A stretch of 64,000 nucleotides of DNA, taken from NCBI RefSeq assembly GCF_033100095.1, contig NZ_CP136921.1, positions 652,501 to 716,500 on the forward strand. Direction: 5' to 3'. The position numbers were made by a program, and so were the translations under genes. Each line of letters starts with the position of its first letter. The first letter of the stretch is position 1. Positions 7,152 through 19,160 of the stretch are shown here, in pieces. The notes beneath the pieces are model-generated. The model saw only the letters and a list, made by a program, of their open reading frames with translations, searched no databases and was not told the DNA's origin. The stretch comes from Diaphorobacter limosus. Its GTDB lineage: Bacteria > Pseudomonadota > Gammaproteobacteria > Burkholderiales > Burkholderiaceae_C.

Positions 7152-10100
7152 ATGCTACCCGACTACGCCGAGCTGCACGCGCTGAGCAACTTCAGCTTCC
7201 AGCGTGGCGCATCGCACCCGCAGGAGCTGGTTGAACGCGCCCACGCCCTGGGCTACAGCGCCCTGGCGCTGACCGACGAATGCTCGGTCGCCGGCGTGGT
7301 GCGCGCCCATGTGGCGGCCCGGCAGCTGGGCCTGCCGCTCATCGTGGGCAGCGAATTCCTGTGGGGCGAGCTGCGCATCGTGGCCCTGGCGCGTGACCTG
7401 CAGGGCTGGGGCGACCTGTGCGAATTCATCAGCGCCGCGCGCGCGCGTGCCGCCAAAGGCGGCTACCGGGTGGATGCGCAGTCGCCCTGGGCGCTGCTGC
7501 GCGGCTGCGAACTGCTGCTGGCGCCGCGCCGCGAGGTTTTTACAGATGCTTCTGATTTGATAGCTATTAGCGCTGGCCTGGAAAGCGCTAGAGGCCTATT
7601 TTGTTACAAATGCTGGCTGGCCGTGGAACTGCACCTGGCGCTGGACGATGGCCTGTGGCTGGGCACGCTCACGCAGGCCGGCGCGCGCCTGGGCCTGCCG
7701 CTGGTGGCCGCGGGCGACGTGCACCTGCATGCGCGCGCGGCCAAGCCGCTGCAGGACGTGATCACCGCCGTGGGCCTGGGCCGCAGCCTGGCCGATTGCG
7801 GTTTTGCGCTGCAGCCCCATGCCGAGAAGCGCCTGCGCCCGCGCAGCCAACTCGCCGGCCTGTACCCGCCCGAACTGCTGGCGGCCACGCTGACCGTGGC
7901 GGCGCGCTGCCGTTTCAGCCTGGATGAAATCAGCTACCGCTACCCGCTGGAGACCGTGCTGCCCGGCATGACGGCGCAGCAGACCCTGGCCTGGCTGACC
8001 TGGGAGGGCGCGCACGCCCGCTACCCCGCCGGCGTGCCCGAGCGGGTGCAGGCGCAGATCGGCAAGGAGCTGGACTTGATTGCCGACTGCGGCTACGAGA
8101 TGTACTTCCTGACCGTGCACGACATTGTGCGCTACGCGCGCAGCCAGGGCATCCTTTGCCAGGGCAGGGGGTCGGCGGCCAATTCGGTGGTCTGCTACTG
8201 CCTGGGCATCACGGCCGTCGATCCGCAGCACGCACACCTGCTGTTCGAGCGCTTCATCAGCAAGGAGCGCAGCGAGCCGCCCGACATCGACGTGGACTTC
8301 GAGCACGAGCGGCGCGAGGTGGTCATCCAGTACATCTACGCCAAATACGGGCGCGAGCGCGCCGCCCTCACGGCCGTGGTCATCAGCTACCGCACGCGCA
8401 GCGCCCTGCGCGATGTGGGCAAGGCCCTGGGCCTGGCGCCGGCCCTGGTGGATGCCTTTGCCAAGGATCACCACTGGTTCGACGACGTGCTGGCCGTGGA
8501 TCATTTGCAGGCCCTGGCCGCCAGCCTGGGCGAAGACTTGCCCGCCCACCAGGCCGCGCTGTGGCTGGAGCTCACGCGCCGGCTGCGCGGCTTTCCGCGC
8601 CACCTGAGCCAGCATGTGGGCGGCTTCGTGCTGACCCAGGGCAAGCTCACGCGCCTGGTGCCGGTGGAGCCCGCGGCCATGCCGGGGCGCTCCATCATCC
8701 AGTGGGACAAGGACGACCTGGACGCCATGGGCCTCTTGAAGGTGGACGTGCTGGCGCTGGGCATGCTCAGCGCCCTGCGCCGCTGCCTGGATGCCCGTGC
8801 CCTGCTGCGCGGCGAGCCCTGGGGCCTGGCCGATATTCCGCAGGAAGACCCCGCCACCTACGACATGGTCTGCCGCGCCGACACCGTGGGCGTGTTCCAG
8901 ATTGAGAGCCGCGCGCAGATGAGCATGCTGCCGCGCCTGCAGCCGCGCAGCTTCTACGACCTGGTGGTGCAGGTGGCCATCGTGCGGCCCGGCCCGATCC
9001 AGGGCGGCATGGTCCACCCCTACCTGCGGGCGCGTGAGCGCCAGCGCTGGCTGGGGCCTGGCGAGCCCTTCCCGCTGGAATACCCACAGCTGGCCGAGGC
9101 GCTGGCGCGCACGCTGGGCGTGCCCATCTTCCAGGAGCAGGTGATGCAGGTCGCCATCGCCGGCGCGGGCTTCACGCCGGGCGAGGCCGATGCGCTGCGC
9201 CGCTCCATGGCCGCATGGAAACGCGTGGGCGGCGTGCACCAGTTCGAGGAGCGCTTCAAGCGCGGCCTGCTGCTACGCGGCTATCCGCAGGAGTTTGCCG
9301 ACCGCCTGTTCCAGCAGATCCTGGGCTTTGGCGAATACGGCTTCCCCGAAAGCCACGCCTACAGCTTCGCCCTGCTGGCCTACGCCAGCAGCTGGCTCAA
9401 GCGCCACGAGCCGGCCTGCTTTCTGGCGGCGCTGCTCAACTCCCAGCCCATGGGCTTTTACGCTCCGTCTCAGCTGGTGCAGGACGCGCGCCGCCACGGT
9501 GTGCGTGTGCTGCCCATAGCCGTGACGGCGAGCGACTGGGACTGCACGCTGGAAGAACCGCTGGCACCCGTGCATGGCGTGCAACTGCCCCAGCCCGCCG
9601 TACGCCTGGGCTTGCGGCTGGTGGCCGGCCTGCGCCAGGACGCGGCCCGGCGGCTGGTGCATGCGCGCCAGGACGGCCCCTTTGCCAGCACCGAAGACCT
9701 GGCCCTGCGCGCGCGGCTCGACCGGCAGGATCTGCAGGCCCTGGCCGCGGCCGATGCACTACGCGCGCTGTCGGGCCACCGCCGCCAGCAGATGTGGGAT
9801 GCTGCCGCACAGCTACATGCATTGCCATTGCTACAGCAGGCGCCCGTGCACGAAGAAGCCCTGCAGCTGCCGGCCGCGCCCGAGGGCGAGGACATTCTTT
9901 TCGACTACGCAGCCACCGGCCTGACCCTGCGCCGCCACCCGCTGGCGCTGCTGCGTGCGCACCTGGCGCGCTGGCGCATCGCCACGGCGTTGCAACTGCG
10001 CGACATACCCCGGGGGCGGCGTGTGCGTGCCTGCGGCATCGTCACCGTGCGCCAGCGGCCCGGCACGGCCCAGGGCACGATGTTCGTCACGCTGGAGGAC

Positions 10101-10325
10101 GAGACCGGCCCGGTCAACGTCATCGTCTGGCCCGCGCAGCTCGAGCGCTGGCGCGACGCGCTCATGCGCGCCAGGCTGCTGGCCGTGGAGGGCGTGTGGC
10201 AATGCTCGGATGCGCCGGATGCCGGCATGGCAGTACGCCACCTGATCGGGCAGCGCTTCAAGGATCTCAGCCCGCTGCTGGGGCGATTGGCGCAGGCGCT
10301 GGGCGGCAGTCGAGATTTCCACTGA
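7152..10325 (+). CDS. dnaE2: Error-prone DNA polymerase III alpha subunit DnaE2
   Basis: Protein of 1057 residues, the polymerase of the SOS mutasome (translesion synthesis with ImuB). The N-terminal PHP domain begins ELHALSNFSFQRGASHP; the C-family polymerase palm has SEPPDIDVDFE near residues 374-384; the C-terminal OB-fold has VTVRQRPGTAQGTMFVTLED near 967-986. The ATG directly follows the inserted repeat element, so normal coupling to imuB is broken and translation may depend on signals in the element. Residues about 130-153 (FTDASDLIAISAGLESARG and on) are encoded by an in-frame hairpin repeat and do not look like polymerase sequence. Confidence 0.93.
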   Translation: MLPDYAELHALSNFSFQRGASHPQELVERAHALGYSALALTDECSVAGVVRAHVAARQLGLPLIVGSEFLWGELRIVALARDLQGWGDLCEFISAARARAAKGGYRVDAQSPWALLRGCELLLAPRREVFTDASDLIAISAGLESARGLFCYKCWLAVELHLALDDGLWLGTLTQAGARLGLPLVAAGDVHLHARAAKPLQDVITAVGLGRSLADCGFALQPHAEKRLRPRSQLAGLYPPELLAATLTVAARCRFSLDEISYRYPLETVLPGMTAQQTLAWLTWEGAHARYPAGVPERVQAQIGKELDLIADCGYEMYFLTVHDIVRYARSQGILCQGRGSAANSVVCYCLGITAVDPQHAHLLFERFISKERSEPPDIDVDFEHERREVVIQYIYAKYGRERAALTAVVISYRTRSALRDVGKALGLAPALVDAFAKDHHWFDDVLAVDHLQALAASLGEDLPAHQAALWLELTRRLRGFPRHLSQHVGGFVLTQGKLTRLVPVEPAAMPGRSIIQWDKDDLDAMGLLKVDVLALGMLSALRRCLDARALLRGEPWGLADIPQEDPATYDMVCRADTVGVFQIESRAQMSMLPRLQPRSFYDLVVQVAIVRPGPIQGGMVHPYLRARERQRWLGPGEPFPLEYPQLAEALARTLGVPIFQEQVMQVAIAGAGFTPGEADALRRSMAAWKRVGGVHQFEERFKRGLLLRGYPQEFADRLFQQILGFGEYGFPESHAYSFALLAYASSWLKRHEPACFLAALLNSQPMGFYAPSQLVQDARRHGVRVLPIAVTASDWDCTLEEPLAPVHGVQLPQPAVRLGLRLVAGLRQDAARRLVHARQDGPFASTEDLALRARLDRQDLQALAAADALRALSGHRRQQMWDAAAQLHALPLLQQAPVHEEALQLPAAPEGEDILFDYAATGLTLRRHPLALLRAHLARWRIATALQLRDIPRGRRVRACGIVTVRQRPGTAQGTMFVTLEDETGPVNVIVWPAQLERWRDALMRARLLAVEGVWQCSDAPDAGMAVRHLIGQRFKDLSPLLGRLAQALGGSRDFH
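7536..7612 (+). repeat. Hairpin repeat family A, copy inside dnaE2
   Basis: Contains GATAGCTATTAGCGCT then GAAAGCGCTAGAGGC, the family pattern of an AGC-rich arm, GCGCT, a short centre and AGCGCTAGAGGC, ending in TTTTG. It is lower in GC than the surrounding gene, keeps the frame and adds about 24 residues to the PHP-domain region. Confidence 0.75.
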
Positions 10326-10340
10326 GATTTCTTCCGACTT

Positions 10341-10512
10341 TCGCACTACAATAGTTTCAGAAAGTTAATCTGGTAACTTGAAAAAGTTTTATGCCGTAAA
10401 TCAGCGTATTTCGGTGTAACTTTCCAGTTATTTCACCAAGCTCTGTCTGAGCTTTTGGATACCAAAATTTCCGTTGGTGTTTGCCCGCAAGAACCACTGC
10501 CTGGAGCACAGC
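10341..10512 (+). promoter_or_regulatory. AT-rich regulatory region before the response regulator gene
   Basis: Much lower GC than its neighbours, with two inverted repeats built on the same half-site: AAGTTA-atctgg-TAACTT (10362-10379) and TAACT-ttcc-AGTTA (10417-10430). The repeated AGTTA/TAACT half-sites suggest operators, possibly for autoregulation by the downstream response regulator. No unambiguous -35/-10 pair is called. Confidence 0.45.
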
Positions 10513-11334
10513 ATGCTGAATTCGAATGAAGCCAACGCCGCGCAAACGACCTCTTCTGCCGAGGCGAGCCAGCCAGGCGCGGGCCAGTTTGCCGTACACC
10601 AAAGCCCACCGTCCATGTGGCCGGACTTCATGACCGGCCAGGTCGAAAAGCCGGTGCGCGTGCTGCTCGTCGATGACGATCCGCACATGCGGCGCGTCAT
10701 TGCCCAGGAGCTCATGGCCGATGAGCGCACCATGCTGGTGGCCCAGGCCGGCAGCGTGCGCGAAGGGCGCAAGGCCATCAAGCAGCATGAATTCGACGTG
10801 CTGCTGGTGGATCTGAACCTGGGCGATGGCGAGGGCTTCGAGCTCATCGACTACCTGAAATCCAATCGGCCGTCCGCCGAAGCCATCGTCATCTCCATCA
10901 TGGAAAACGACGACCAGGTGTTGCATGCCTTTGAGCTTGGCGCCACCGGCTATCTCGTCAAGAATTCGTGGTTCGGCAACTACCCCCAGGCGGTGCTGCA
11001 GGTGGCCAATGGCGGCGCGTCCATCACGCCCAATCTGGCGCGCCGGCTGCTGCAGCGCTTTGACCATGGCGCGCCCGCGGCGCCAGCAGCCGCAGCACCC
11101 GAAGCGCAGGCACCTGTGCAGGCCACTGCAGAGCACGAGCCAGAGCGCCTGTCGCAGCGCGAAAAAGAGGTGCTGCGCATGGTTGCCAGCGGCTACACCA
11201 GTGCCGAGATCGGCACCCAGCTGCAGATCAGCGCCCTGACGGTGAACACGCACATCAAGAACATCTACCGCAAGCTGCAGGTGCGCACCCGCGCCCAGGC
11301 GGTGCGCTTTGCCTCGCTGCGGGGCCTGTTCTGA
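10513..11334 (+). CDS. NarL/LuxR-family response regulator
   Basis: Protein of 273 residues. An unusual Ala/Ser/Gln-rich N-terminal extension of about 45 residues is followed by a receiver domain (VLLVDDDPHMRR, phosphoacceptor aspartate at about residue 100 in LLVDLNLGDG, and LVKNS), an Ala-rich linker, and a LuxR helix-turn-helix (LSQREKEVLRMVASGYTSAE). The ATG MLNSNEA has a GGAG upstream; the frame is open earlier only from a TTG. It is followed by a histidine kinase on the same strand, making a two-component pair with regulator first. The signal sensed is unknown. Confidence 0.88.
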   Translation: MLNSNEANAAQTTSSAEASQPGAGQFAVHQSPPSMWPDFMTGQVEKPVRVLLVDDDPHMRRVIAQELMADERTMLVAQAGSVREGRKAIKQHEFDVLLVDLNLGDGEGFELIDYLKSNRPSAEAIVISIMENDDQVLHAFELGATGYLVKNSWFGNYPQAVLQVANGGASITPNLARRLLQRFDHGAPAAPAAAAPEAQAPVQATAEHEPERLSQREKEVLRMVASGYTSAEIGTQLQISALTVNTHIKNIYRKLQVRTRAQAVRFASLRGLF

Positions 11335-11466
11335 GAGCGTGAGAGGAAACCCACCCCTCGGGTGCCGGCAGGTACCTCGCACACGTTGCATTTTGTGGCC
11401 AACTTTCGCGGTCAAGGCAGTTACAAGGCGCGGGTGCCTTGTGGGTGCATAGATTAGAAGGACATC

Positions 11467-12297
11467 ATGTTTCGCACCCGCCCGCCGGCGTATGCATTGG
11501 CCTGCGCCGCGCTTTGGTTCATACAGCTGTGTGCCAACCTGCTCCTGGTCTTCACCAACCTGCCTTCGGGTGCAAGTCACTACTGGCTGCTTTTCAATCT
11601 GGTGACGACCATTCTGCTGGGCGTGCTGATCCTGCTGCAGCTGCCGCGGGCACTGCAATGGCGGCCCCGGCGCAGCGCGCGTCCCAGCCATGAGCTCAGG
11701 CAGGAGCGCCAGCGCATTGCGCGCGATCTGCATGATCAGGTCGGCTCGCAGCTGGTACATGCCATGGCCATGGTGGATGCACACAACCCAAGCATGCAGC
11801 CGCTGGTCAAGGCGCTGGAGCACTGCCTGCTGGACGTGCGCCTGCTGGTCGATTCCATGGACGGGGATGACGACGCTCTCATCGACCGACTGGCCCGCCT
11901 GCGCCACCGCATTCAGCCATCGCTGAACCAGCGTGGCATCACGCTGCAGTGGGACGTGGCCTTCGCGGGCGCTGCCGCCATGCCCATGGGCGCGCCGGCG
12001 CGCGAACTCACCGCCATCGTGCAAGAGGCCGTGAGCAACGTGCTGCAGCATTCGGGTGCCACGGCCGTGGCCATAGCGCTGCAGCATGTGCAGGATGGCG
12101 CAGGCGGCGCCTGGCAGCTGCAGGTCAGTGACAACGGCAAGGGCCTTCCGGCCGCGGCGCTTAACGGACAGGACGCCGGCCATGGCCTGGCCGGCATGCG
12201 CCAGCGCGCCGCCAAGGCCGGCGGGCGGCTGCAGCTGCTGCCCGGCCTGCAGGGCCAGGGGCTTTGCATACAGGTGACCGTGCCCACTCGGAATTGA
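11467..12297 (+). CDS. Sensor histidine kinase (NarX/DesK type, HisKA_3)
   Basis: Short kinase of 276 residues. Two membrane helices lie at about 8-28 and 42-60 with only a short segment between them, so there is no large periplasmic sensor. The HisKA_3 dimerisation box has RQRIARDLHDQVGSQLVHAM with phosphoacceptor H89. The ATPase domain shows the N box (EAVSNVLQHSGA) and G box (VSDNGKGLP, GHGLAGMRQRA). It follows the LuxR-type response regulator after 132 bases containing an ACAAGGC/GCCTTGT hairpin (11423-11442). The partner is almost certainly that regulator. Confidence 0.88.
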   Translation: MFRTRPPAYALACAALWFIQLCANLLLVFTNLPSGASHYWLLFNLVTTILLGVLILLQLPRALQWRPRRSARPSHELRQERQRIARDLHDQVGSQLVHAMAMVDAHNPSMQPLVKALEHCLLDVRLLVDSMDGDDDALIDRLARLRHRIQPSLNQRGITLQWDVAFAGAAAMPMGAPARELTAIVQEAVSNVLQHSGATAVAIALQHVQDGAGGAWQLQVSDNGKGLPAAALNGQDAGHGLAGMRQRAAKAGGRLQLLPGLQGQGLCIQVTVPTRN

Positions 12298-12298
12298 C

Positions 12299-13219
12299 AT
12301 GCACAACCGGCACGACCCCCGCGTGCTGCCCATGCGCGATGGCGTGAATCCCAGTTGCGTGGTGCTGCCTTCGATCGTGCATGGGCTGTTGCTGGACTTT
12401 CTGGTGCAGCGCCTGCCAGCCGTCTCGCGCGCAGATTGGCTGCGCCGGCTTGGTGCCGGCGAAGTGGTTGACGAGCAAGGCGTTGCCGCCACCGCGCAAA
12501 GCCCCTGCACGCCGGGTTTGCGCTACTACTACTATCGCGAACTGCCCAGCGAAACACCCATCCCGTTTGAAGAGACGGTGCTCTACCAGGACGAACACAT
12601 CCTGGTGGCCGACAAACCGCATTTCCTGCCGGTGGTACCCGCCGGCCGCTACCTGCAGCAAACCCTGTTGGTGCGCCTGAAGCGCCGCCTGGGCCTGCCT
12701 GAACTCTCGCCCGTGCACCGCATCGACCGCGATACCGCAGGGCTGGTGCTGTTCTCGGTGCAGCGGGCCACGCGTGGCATGTATCAGGCCTTGTTCCGGG
12801 AGCGCGCGGTGCGCAAGGTGTACGAGGCCGTCGCCCCCTGGCGGGCAGACCTGCCGCTGCCACGCGTGCACGAAAGTCGCCTGGAGGAGCTCGGCCATTT
12901 CTTTCGCATGCAAGAGGTGCCGGGCACGCCCAACGCCATCACTGCCATGGCCGTCGTGGAGCAGGAGGGGCCGTGGGCCCGCTATCGCCTGGAGCCCATC
13001 ACCGGCAAGCGCCACCAGCTGCGCGTGCACATGGCGGCGCTGGGCCTGCCCCTGTGCGGTGATGGCTTCTATCCTGAGGTGAACGACCCGCCCGAAGGTG
13101 ATTATTCGAACCCGCTGCAGCTGCTGGCGCGCACCCTGTCATTCACAGATCCAGTGACAGGCCAGGCGCGCGATTTTGCAAGCCGCCTGCAGCTGCGTGC
13201 ACTGGCGAGTCTTGGCTGA
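12299..13219 (+). CDS. RluA-family pseudouridine synthase
   Basis: Protein of 306 residues that isomerises uridine to pseudouridine in rRNA or tRNA. The catalytic motif HRIDRDTAGLV has its aspartate at residue 143; the later ITGKRHQLRVHMAALGLPL (about 235-253) is the conserved RluA segment. No S4 domain is evident; the N-terminal 85 residues are family-specific. It starts two bases after the kinase stop, so it may be co-transcribed by chance of position. Which RNA site it modifies cannot be deduced. Confidence 0.85.
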   Translation: MHNRHDPRVLPMRDGVNPSCVVLPSIVHGLLLDFLVQRLPAVSRADWLRRLGAGEVVDEQGVAATAQSPCTPGLRYYYYRELPSETPIPFEETVLYQDEHILVADKPHFLPVVPAGRYLQQTLLVRLKRRLGLPELSPVHRIDRDTAGLVLFSVQRATRGMYQALFRERAVRKVYEAVAPWRADLPLPRVHESRLEELGHFFRMQEVPGTPNAITAMAVVEQEGPWARYRLEPITGKRHQLRVHMAALGLPLCGDGFYPEVNDPPEGDYSNPLQLLARTLSFTDPVTGQARDFASRLQLRALASLG

Positions 13220-13267
13220 GCCGGTTTGGGAGAGGGGGGGCCTGCAGACAAAGGCAGGAAGGTGCTG

Positions 13268-13341
13268 TGGAGCGGGTGAAGGGAATCGAACCCTCGTATG
13301 AAGCTTGGGAAGCTGCCGTTCTACCATTGAACTACACCCGC
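13268..13341 (-). tRNA. tRNA-Gly (anticodon CCC), CCA encoded
   Basis: The minus strand folds as a cloverleaf: acceptor GCGGGTG/CACCCGC, D arm GTTC-AATGGTA-GAAC, anticodon loop TTCCCAA giving CCC, T arm GAGGG-TTCGATT-CCCTT, discriminator T and genomic CCA. The anticodon stem GCAGC/GCTTC has one C-U mismatch at its second pair. Confidence 0.93.
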
Positions 13342-13464
13342 GAAGGCTCGCATTATAGGGGGCGGGGGTGGTGGCCAAATCTATAATGCCCGGTTGATTT
13401 TCACACGGTCGGCGCACGCGGCTTGTTCTTGCCTGCGGCGCGTCGTATCGCCTAAGCACACACC

Positions 13465-16089
<2,625 letters not shown>

Positions 16090-16108
16090 CTACTGATTGT
16101 GTAGCTGA

Positions 16109-16143
16109 CAGCGCTTGCCTGGTAAGGGCAGGCGCTGTTTTTT
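16109..16143 (+). terminator. Rho-independent terminator of alaS, formed by a family A repeat
   Basis: Stem CAGCGCTTGCC / GGCAGGCGCTG (one G-U pair), 7-base loop TGGTAAG, then six T. The surrounding 16093-16147 (GTAGCTGACAGCGCTTG and on) matches the hairpin repeat family seen elsewhere in the window. Confidence 0.85.
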
Positions 16144-16151
16144 ATCTGGAT

Positions 16152-16901
16152 TCAGCGACGCTTGAAGACCAGATCCCACACCCCATGGCCCAGGCGCAGG
16201 CCCCGGTTCTCAAACTTGGTCAGAGGCCGGTAGTCGGGCTGGGGCGCGTAGCCCTCGGCCGTGTTGGCGAGCAGTGGCTCGTTGGCTAGCACCTGCAGCA
16301 TCTGCTCGGCATAGGGCTGCCAGTCGGTGGCGCAGTGGATGTAGCCGCCGGGCTTCAGGCGCGCCGCCAGCTTGGCCACCAGCGGCGGCTGGATCAGGCG
16401 GCGCTTGTTGTGGCGCTTCTTGTGCCAGGGGTCTGGAAAGAAGATGTGCACGCCATCCAGGCTGGCGGGGGCCAGCATGTGGTCGAGCACCTCCACGGCG
16501 TCATGCTGCAGGATGCGGATGTTCTCCAGGCCCTGTTCGCCGATGCGCTTGAGCAGGGCGCCCACGCCGGGCTCGTGCACCTCGCAGCACAGAAAGTTGT
16601 CGCCAGCGCGCAGGCCGGCGATGTGCGCCGTGGCGTCGCCCATGCCAAAGCCGATCTCCAGGATCAGCGGCGCGTTGCGGCCGAAGGCGGCAGGGGCGTC
16701 GAACAGGGCTGCCCGATAGTCCAGCACGTAGCGCGGGCCCAGATCTTCCAGGGCCTTGGCCTGGCCGGTGGTGGTGCGGCCGGCGCGGCGCACGTAGCTC
16801 TTGATGACCTTGGGGTGGGCGACCTCGGCAGGTGCGCCGGATTGGGGTGGGGTGGGGTGTGGGGTTTCAGTCACAGCGGCGGATTGTAATTTCGCGCCCA
16901 T
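16152..16901 (-). CDS. trmB: tRNA (guanine-N7)-methyltransferase TrmB
   Basis: SAM-dependent enzyme that makes m7G46 in tRNA variable loops, about 249 residues. [15 protein letters not shown] is the SAM-binding glycine motif; [19 protein letters not shown] is the TrmB signature (FPDPW and basic RNA-binding run). The ATG starts MGAKLQS; a GTG twelve bases further upstream is also possible. Either start lies inside the 3' end of gluQ, so the two genes overlap and are probably coupled. The N-terminal 50 residues are a proline-rich extension of low conservation. Confidence 0.93.
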   Translation of the reverse strand: MGAKLQSAAVTETPHPTPPQSGAPAEVAHPKVIKSYVRRAGRTTTGQAKALEDLGPRYVLDYRAALFDAPAAFGRNAPLILEIGFGMGDATAHIAGLRAGDNFLCCEVHEPGVGALLKRIGEQGLENIRILQHDAVEVLDHMLAPASLDGVHIFFPDPWHKKRHNKRRLIQPPLVAKLAARLKPGGYIHCATDWQPYAEQMLQVLANEPLLANTAEGYAPQPDYRPLTKFENRGLRLGHGVWDLVFKRR

Positions 16902-17986
16902 GCGTTGACCCACAAAGCCAGCGCCTCGGCCACGCTGGCAGTGCCGGCCGCCGGCAGGCCCAGCACCTCGGCGGCGTCGGCCAGCGCCTGCAACGGCCGG
17001 CTGTCGTCGATGGCCGGGGCGCCATGCTGCTTGGAGAGCTTTTCGCCGTCGCCGGCGCGCACCAGCGGCGTGTGCAGGTAGCGCGGTGTGACCAGGCCCA
17101 GGGCGGACTGCAGCAGGATCTGGCGCGGGGTGTTGTCGGCCAGGTCCTCACCGCGCACCACATGGGTGATGCCCTGGTCGGCATCGTCCACCACCACGGC
17201 CAGCTGGTAGGCCCACAGGCCGTCAGCGCGGCGCAGCACGAAGTCGCCCACCTGCCGCGCCACGTCCTGGAACTGCGGGCCCAGCCGCCTGTCGGTCCAG
17301 TGGATGCCGTTGTTCGCTATTGAAAGAGAAGCTGTTTTCGCTTGTCCATAAAGCGCTAAAGGCATATTTGACTCATTTTCTGCATGCCTCACGCCAGGTG
17401 GCGGGCCCTCACCCCCGCCCTCTCCCAGAGGGAGAGGGAGTAATACCGGCGGGACCGGTTGCCCTCGCCCCTTTGGGGAGAGGGAGGGGTGAGGGGCTTG
17501 TTCGGCATGCGCACCGCCAGCCAACCGCCCCTGGTACCGCGCCGCATGAAAGCGCCAGGCGCGCGGTGCGCGGCCGTGCAGGCCCTGGCGGCAGGTGCCG
17601 GGGTAGGGGCGTTCCACATGGCGCTCGTGCGCCAGGCCCTGGGCCAACAGAGCGGCCGCTATGTCGCGCCGGGTGCAGGCGCAGGGGTAGGCCAGCTGGC
17701 GTGCCAGCAGCTCGTCCAGCACCTGCTGGTAGCGCGCGTTGCGGCCGGACTGGAACCAGGGCGCTTCGTCGGGCAGCAGGCCGCAGGCGGCCAGCTGGGC
17801 CAGGATGCGCTCGGCGGCATCACTCTGGCAGCGTGGCAGATCCACGTCTTCGATGCGCACCAGCCAGCGCCCGCCGGCCGCGCGCGCGTCCAGCCAGCTG
17901 GCCAGCGCCGCAACAAGCGAGCCCGCATGCAGCGGGCCCGTGGGAGAGGGGGCAAAGCGGCCGACGTAGCGCGCCGCCACGCTCAT
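16871..17986 (-). CDS. gluQ: Glutamyl-Q tRNA(Asp) synthetase, enlarged by two in-frame repeats
   Basis: Attaches glutamate to queuosine of tRNA-Asp. It resembles the catalytic half of Glu[22 protein letters not shown] (HIGH-like) at the N-terminus, a zinc-site CAC...C pattern ([16 protein letters not shown]), and KLSKQHGA as the KMSKS equivalent. The usual length is near 300; this one is 371. The excess is two DNA-repeat insertions in frame: a TLSRKRERG-like peptide ([28 protein letters not shown]) and a family A repeat peptide ([20 protein letters not shown]). Both lie between the zinc region and the KLSKQ half. The ATG overlaps the TGA of the upstream oxidoreductase gene (ATGA). Whether the enzyme is active is open. 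Confidence 0.88.
   Translation of the reverse strand: MSVAARYVGRFAPSPTGPLHAGSLVAALASWLDARAAGGRWLVRIEDVDLPRCQSDAAERILAQLAACGLLPDEAPWFQSGRNARYQQVLDELLARQLAYPCACTRRDIAAALLAQGLAHERHVERPYPGTCRQGLHGRAPRAWRFHAARYQGRLAGGAHAEQAPHPSLSPKGRGQPVPPVLLPLPLGEGGGEGPPPGVRHAENESNMPLALYGQAKTASLSIANNGIHWTDRRLGPQFQDVARQVGDFVLRRADGLWAYQLAVVVDDADQGITHVVRGEDLADNTPRQILLQSALGLVTPRYLHTPLVRAGDGEKLSKQHGAPAIDDSRPLQALADAAEVLGLPAAGTASVAEALALWVNAWARNYNPPL
17313..17385 (-). repeat. Hairpin repeat family A, copy inside gluQ
   Basis: On the minus strand the core reads GCCTTTAGCGCTTTATGGAC then AAGCGAAAACAGCTTC, the same half-site order as other copies. It is AT-rich within a GC-rich gene and translated in frame. Confidence 0.75.
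17397..17500. repeat. Repeat family B (CTCTCCC/GGGAGAGGG) pair inside gluQ
   Basis: Two inverted copies of a CCCTCACCCC...CCCTCTCCC-aga-GGGAGAGGG unit facing each other over about 100 bases, separated by TAATACCGGCGGGACCGG. It is translated in frame in gluQ. This type of GGGAGAGGG palindrome is widespread in proteobacterial genomes; a second copy lies near 29.85 kb. Confidence 0.85.
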
Positions 17987-19077
17987 AGAGCGGCCAGGGC
18001 CAGTTCCAGGCCGGAGATGAAGGCGTCCTCCAGCCGGTGGCCCAGGCACCAGTCGCCGCCGGCGCCCAGGCCGGTGGCGGCGTCCCACAGATGGCTTTGG
18101 CCCAGGGGCTTTTGCGTCTGGGCAAAGCGCCAGCGGCGCAGCTCGGCATGGGTGGGCGTGGCGCGTATGCCGGTGACCTCGGCAAAGGCCTTGACGAGCT
18201 TGGCCTGCACGCGGGCGCCGTCGTCGTTCAGGTGCTCCTGTGACCAGGCCGGGCTGGCCTGCACCGTCCAGCGCTCGATCTGCTTGCGTCCGGGCTTGCT
18301 TGACTCGCGCGCCAGCCAGGCGATGCGGTGGTGTGTGCTGCGTGCGGCGTTCCACTGCGGGCCCAGCGTGGTCAGACCGGGGCGCACGGCATGGGCAAAG
18401 GCCAGCATCAGCGTCCAGCAGGGGGCGATGTCCACGCCCTGCAGGTTCTGGTTCCAGGCGGCGCTCAGGCCGGAGTCGTGCAGCAGCGCCCGCGACAGTG
18501 GCGCCGGCAGGGTCAGCAGCACGGCGTCAAAGCCGGTGTGCAGGTGGGTGTCGCCGCCCAGCGTCTCGCAGTGCAGCTGCCACATGTGGGGGTGTGCGGG
18601 ATCGCGCTCGATGCGCGTGACGGCGGTGTGCGTGTGCAGCCGGCCCTCGCGCATCAGCGGCTCGGCCCAGGCTTGCACCAGTGCGTCCATGGTGGGGGTG
18701 GCCACCCAATGCGCCTCGCCGGGCGGCGGCGCCGCGCTGGCGACGCGGCCCGCGGCATCGAGCACGCGGACGGTGGTGGCGCTCCAGGGGCGGCACAGGC
18801 CGGGCACGGTGTCCAGCGCGCGCTGAAAGCGCTCGTCGCGCACGGTGAAGTACTGCGCGCCGGTATCAAAACTGCCAAAGGGCGATGCCAGCGCCATGGT
18901 GCGCCCGCCCACATGCGGTGCCTTCTCAAATACCGTGACGGTGTGGCCCGCCTGGGCCAGCGTGCGCGCGCAGGCCACGCCGGCCATGCCGGCGCCAATC
19001 ACCGCAAAGCGCCGCGCGGGTCCATGCGGGGCGCTGGGTTTCAACTTTTTGCTGGAACGGGGGCGGGCAGTTGTCAT
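17983..19077 (-). CDS. FAD-dependent amine oxidase-like oxidoreductase (renalase-like)
   Basis: Protein of 364 residues. A Lys/Arg-rich start ([15 protein letters not shown]) is followed by the dinucleotide-binding motif [20 protein letters not shown] at about 23-42, [13 protein letters not shown] and [11 protein letters not shown], as in flavin amine oxidases of the renalase/YobN group. The C-terminal [20 protein letters not shown] closes the FAD site. No membrane segment. It is upstream of gluQ on the same strand with an ATGA overlap. The substrate is unknown. Confidence 0.82.
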   Translation of the reverse strand: MTTARPRSSKKLKPSAPHGPARRFAVIGAGMAGVACARTLAQAGHTVTVFEKAPHVGGRTMALASPFGSFDTGAQYFTVRDERFQRALDTVPGLCRPWSATTVRVLDAAGRVASAAPPPGEAHWVATPTMDALVQAWAEPLMREGRLHTHTAVTRIERDPAHPHMWQLHCETLGGDTHLHTGFDAVLLTLPAPLSRALLHDSGLSAAWNQNLQGVDIAPCWTLMLAFAHAVRPGLTTLGPQWNAARSTHHRIAWLARESSKPGRKQIERWTVQASPAWSQEHLNDDGARVQAKLVKAFAEVTGIRATPTHAELRRWRFAQTQKPLGQSHLWDAATGLGAGGDWCLGHRLEDAFISGLELALAAL

Positions 19078-19160
19078 GAGGGGCTTTCGTGCAACTTTCG
19101 TGCAATGGGAGGGCAATGCAAAGACAGCAATGACTCTACACGCGCCGCACCCGCCGCGGA

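Noticed and set aside
7596..9239. Minus-strand ORF of 547 codons opposite dnaE2
   Set aside because: Shadow of a well-conserved polymerase gene.
10357..12510. Minus-strand ORF of 717 codons opposite the two-component genes
   Set aside because: Antisense shadow of the response regulator and kinase genes; composition and lack of motifs show it is not coding.
13268..13341. tRNA-Gly as the ICE attachment site
   Set aside because: It is 40 kb from the ICE and is flanked by housekeeping genes; no copy of its 3' end is seen at the gloA-parA junction.
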